This document shows, one piece after another, positions 5,113 to 6,554 of a DNA stretch of 6,554 nt. Origin of the DNA: Elusimicrobia bacterium CG03_land_8_20_14_0_80_50_18 (GTDB lineage: Bacteria; CG03); NCBI GenBank assembly GCA_002780705.1, contig PEUP01000008.1:4844-11397 (forward strand), given 5' to 3'. The number at the start of each line of letters is the position of its first letter. Within the stretch, counting starts at the first letter, position 1. Made by a program: the position numbers and the translations under genes. The notes beneath the pieces were generated by a model. It ran no database searches. It was not told the DNA's origin and worked only from the letters and a program-made list of their open reading frames with translations.

Positions 5113-6544
5113 TCCAGCGGATGCGTATTATATGGGCGGCTATTACGAGGGATATTACGAGGCCCGCAGGGACGGGGAATATAAGTTCAATCTTTCACAG
5201 CCCAAACATTATCTGCAGATGAACCTCTGGGCGGATCCACTGCCGTATTCCGGGATTTATTCTCAGTTTTCGGCGTCCACCTGGGAGGAGTCCGCCCGTT
5301 TTAAATTCGACAGAGGCTATGCCGAGAAATCTTTTTTCGAGAAGACGAAACTGATGCTGCTTTATAAGGAAGAAAGGCACTGGATATCTTCTCCCCTGCT
5401 TTACCTGGTGGATACGGGAAAAATGCAGAGAGACTCACACGGAATACGAGCCGAAATGTGGAAACTCGGCGGCTTTGCCGGCCAGATGATTGTCTCCAAA
5501 GACGCTTCGGCGAAAGACGAGGAATGGTACGGAAACTATTTTAACACCGAGGGGAATGCTGTTTTGGGAAGGCTGGATTATTCTTCCCGTGTATTGAAAA
5601 TAGGGTCAAATTTTATCAAAAGGGAAAAACAATATGAAAAAATTAGTTCCACGGGCGCGCTTTTAAGTCAGTCCGAATATTCCAATCTTCTGAATTCCGC
5701 CGATGTCACTTTTTATTTCAATAGATTTACATTGCTTGCCGAGGCGGCCCGCAGCGATTCGGACTGGCACGACACTTCGGACAAAAATAAAGCGTGGGAG
5801 CTTGAACTTCGGGATTTTAATTTGGGACCGTTCGGGCTTAACTTATCATATTTTGATTACGGCAGAAATTTTCATGCGCAGGGTTCAAAGAAATTTTCGG
5901 GTTATGACGGCAATTCAGAATTCGGCAGAAAGGGTTTTAACGGAGAATTCCTTTTCCTTGTTCCGAAAAAAGCGGTAAACCTGACTTACAAATGTTCACA
6001 TTATGACGCCGAAAAAAAGAGTGTTTCAAATAATGCTGATTTGAAAGAAGATTACAATGTTGTTTATTACGGGACGGCGGAAAAAAATTTCTGGAGTTTT
6101 TCGGAATTATATATACGGATGATGGGCGGTATAAATATGCGGATGGGATTTGAAACCCTTTCAGGCGCAGATGACAGGAGAAATCTGCTGTTTCAGCTTG
6201 ACGGGGAAACACCGCGTCAATATTGCGCGCTGATAGCGAAAGTCGTTGATATAGGCAGTGACGTTTATCCGGGACAGAAAATTGTGCTTGCAGCGGAACA
6301 AAAAATTAATATAAGCGATAACATCCAGTTATTTATGAGGCTGGCGGACGCCAGAACATCCGCTCTTTCATGGAAGAGCGGATTTTTTCAGTTGAAGTAT
6401 TTCATAGGTTATGATTTTGAGATGTATCTGGAATGCGGCCAGTCATGGTACACGGAATCTTTGTATTCCAGCACGACATTTTCGGATAACACAGGTCTGG
6501 ATTTTGAGAAAGTTGTGAAGTTCACGATGAAAATGAATTTTTGA
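4979..6544 (+). CDS. Outer-membrane beta-barrel-like protein of unrecognised family
   Basis: 521 aa from ATG 4979. In-frame ATGs at 5000 (MKDKKIKMW, matching the previous gene's MKDKKQKIK) and 5021 are equally possible; none has a Shine-Dalgarno. Residues 1-49 form a signal peptide with core VLIVCAFFIFHFSFLM and cleavage after PADA. The mature N-terminus is Tyr/Gly-rich (YYMGGYYEGYYEARR). The remaining about 470 residues are rich in aromatics and charged residues with alternating strand patterns (FYFNRFTLLAEAARS, FGLNLSYFDYGRNF, ELYIRMMGGINMRMGF, IQLFMRLADA). They end in KFTMKMNF, a C-terminal Phe as in the BAM recognition signal of outer-membrane barrels. I do not recognise the family. Such barrels occur next to or fused with CBM9-like domains (for example DUF5916 proteins), so a partnership with the DOMON-like proteins is conceivable. 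The stop TGA is followed by AAGGTG, possibly the ribosome site of a further gene beyond the window. Confidence 0.75.
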   Translation: MTDKRWQMKDKKIKMWNGWRTCLFGSQVLIVCAFFIFHFSFLMPHPADAYYMGGYYEGYYEARRDGEYKFNLSQPKHYLQMNLWADPLPYSGIYSQFSASTWEESARFKFDRGYAEKSFFEKTKLMLLYKEERHWISSPLLYLVDTGKMQRDSHGIRAEMWKLGGFAGQMIVSKDASAKDEEWYGNYFNTEGNAVLGRLDYSSRVLKIGSNFIKREKQYEKISSTGALLSQSEYSNLLNSADVTFYFNRFTLLAEAARSDSDWHDTSDKNKAWELELRDFNLGPFGLNLSYFDYGRNFHAQGSKKFSGYDGNSEFGRKGFNGEFLFLVPKKAVNLTYKCSHYDAEKKSVSNNADLKEDYNVVYYGTAEKNFWSFSELYIRMMGGINMRMGFETLSGADDRRNLLFQLDGETPRQYCALIAKVVDIGSDVYPGQKIVLAAEQKINISDNIQLFMRLADARTSALSWKSGFFQLKYFIGYDFEMYLECGQSWYTESLYSSTTFSDNTGLDFEKVVKFTMKMNF

Positions 6545-6554
6545 AAGGTGAAAT

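Overview
The window is a densely packed, single-direction gene cluster (all plus strand) of moderate G+C content. Every gene appears to encode an exported envelope protein, so a Gram-negative (diderm) host is implied. Outer-membrane beta-barrels of the PorV/FadL/UPF0164 type, one of them fused to TPRs, sit beside DOMON/CBM9-like proteins ending in FlgD/CHU_C-like Ig domains. This mix is typical of uncultivated candidate phyla such as Elusimicrobiota, Omnitrophota or relatives. That placement is inference, and no marker gene is present to settle it.

Layout: (1) 1-1536, the 3' part of a secreted DOMON-like + Ca-loop + Ig-like protein, open at the left edge. (2) 1560-3035, a PorV-like barrel with three C-terminal TPRs. 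(3) 3025-4065, a compact paralogue of gene 1 (DOMON + DxDxDGxxD loop + CHU_C/FlgD-like Ig), overlapping gene 2 by 11 bp. (4) 4083-4961, a second PorV-like small barrel. (5) 4979-6544, a larger outer-membrane barrel-like protein with a C-terminal Phe. Gaps are 23, -11, 17 and 17 bp, so one operon is likely. No promoter, tRNA, rRNA, CRISPR or transposase gene is visible, and no gene-free stretch exceeds 300 bases. Secreted ligand-binding modules (genes 1, 3) alternate with barrels (genes 2, 4, 5). This suggests a surface-display, secretion or glycan-handling apparatus, with PorV-like barrels serving proteins that carry C-terminal sorting-like Ig domains.

The most unusual signal lies at the gene starts. 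Gene 2 begins inside a 130-bp element bounded by a perfect 22-bp inverted repeat (1535-1556 / 1643-1664). The left arm supplies an ideal Shine-Dalgarno for a TTG start. The right arm is translated as the last part of the signal peptide, ending one codon before the likely cleavage site. Genes 4 and 5 start in a second repeat family of A-rich GATGACAGATAAAA-like motifs. Its reverse complement recurs in the DNA encoding the signal-peptide hydrophobic core, so one arm encodes the Lys-rich n-region and the other the Phe/Leu-rich h-region. Gene 3 carries the same T-rich arm in its h-region. Non-coding-type repeats therefore seem to have been recruited as export leaders at four consecutive genes.
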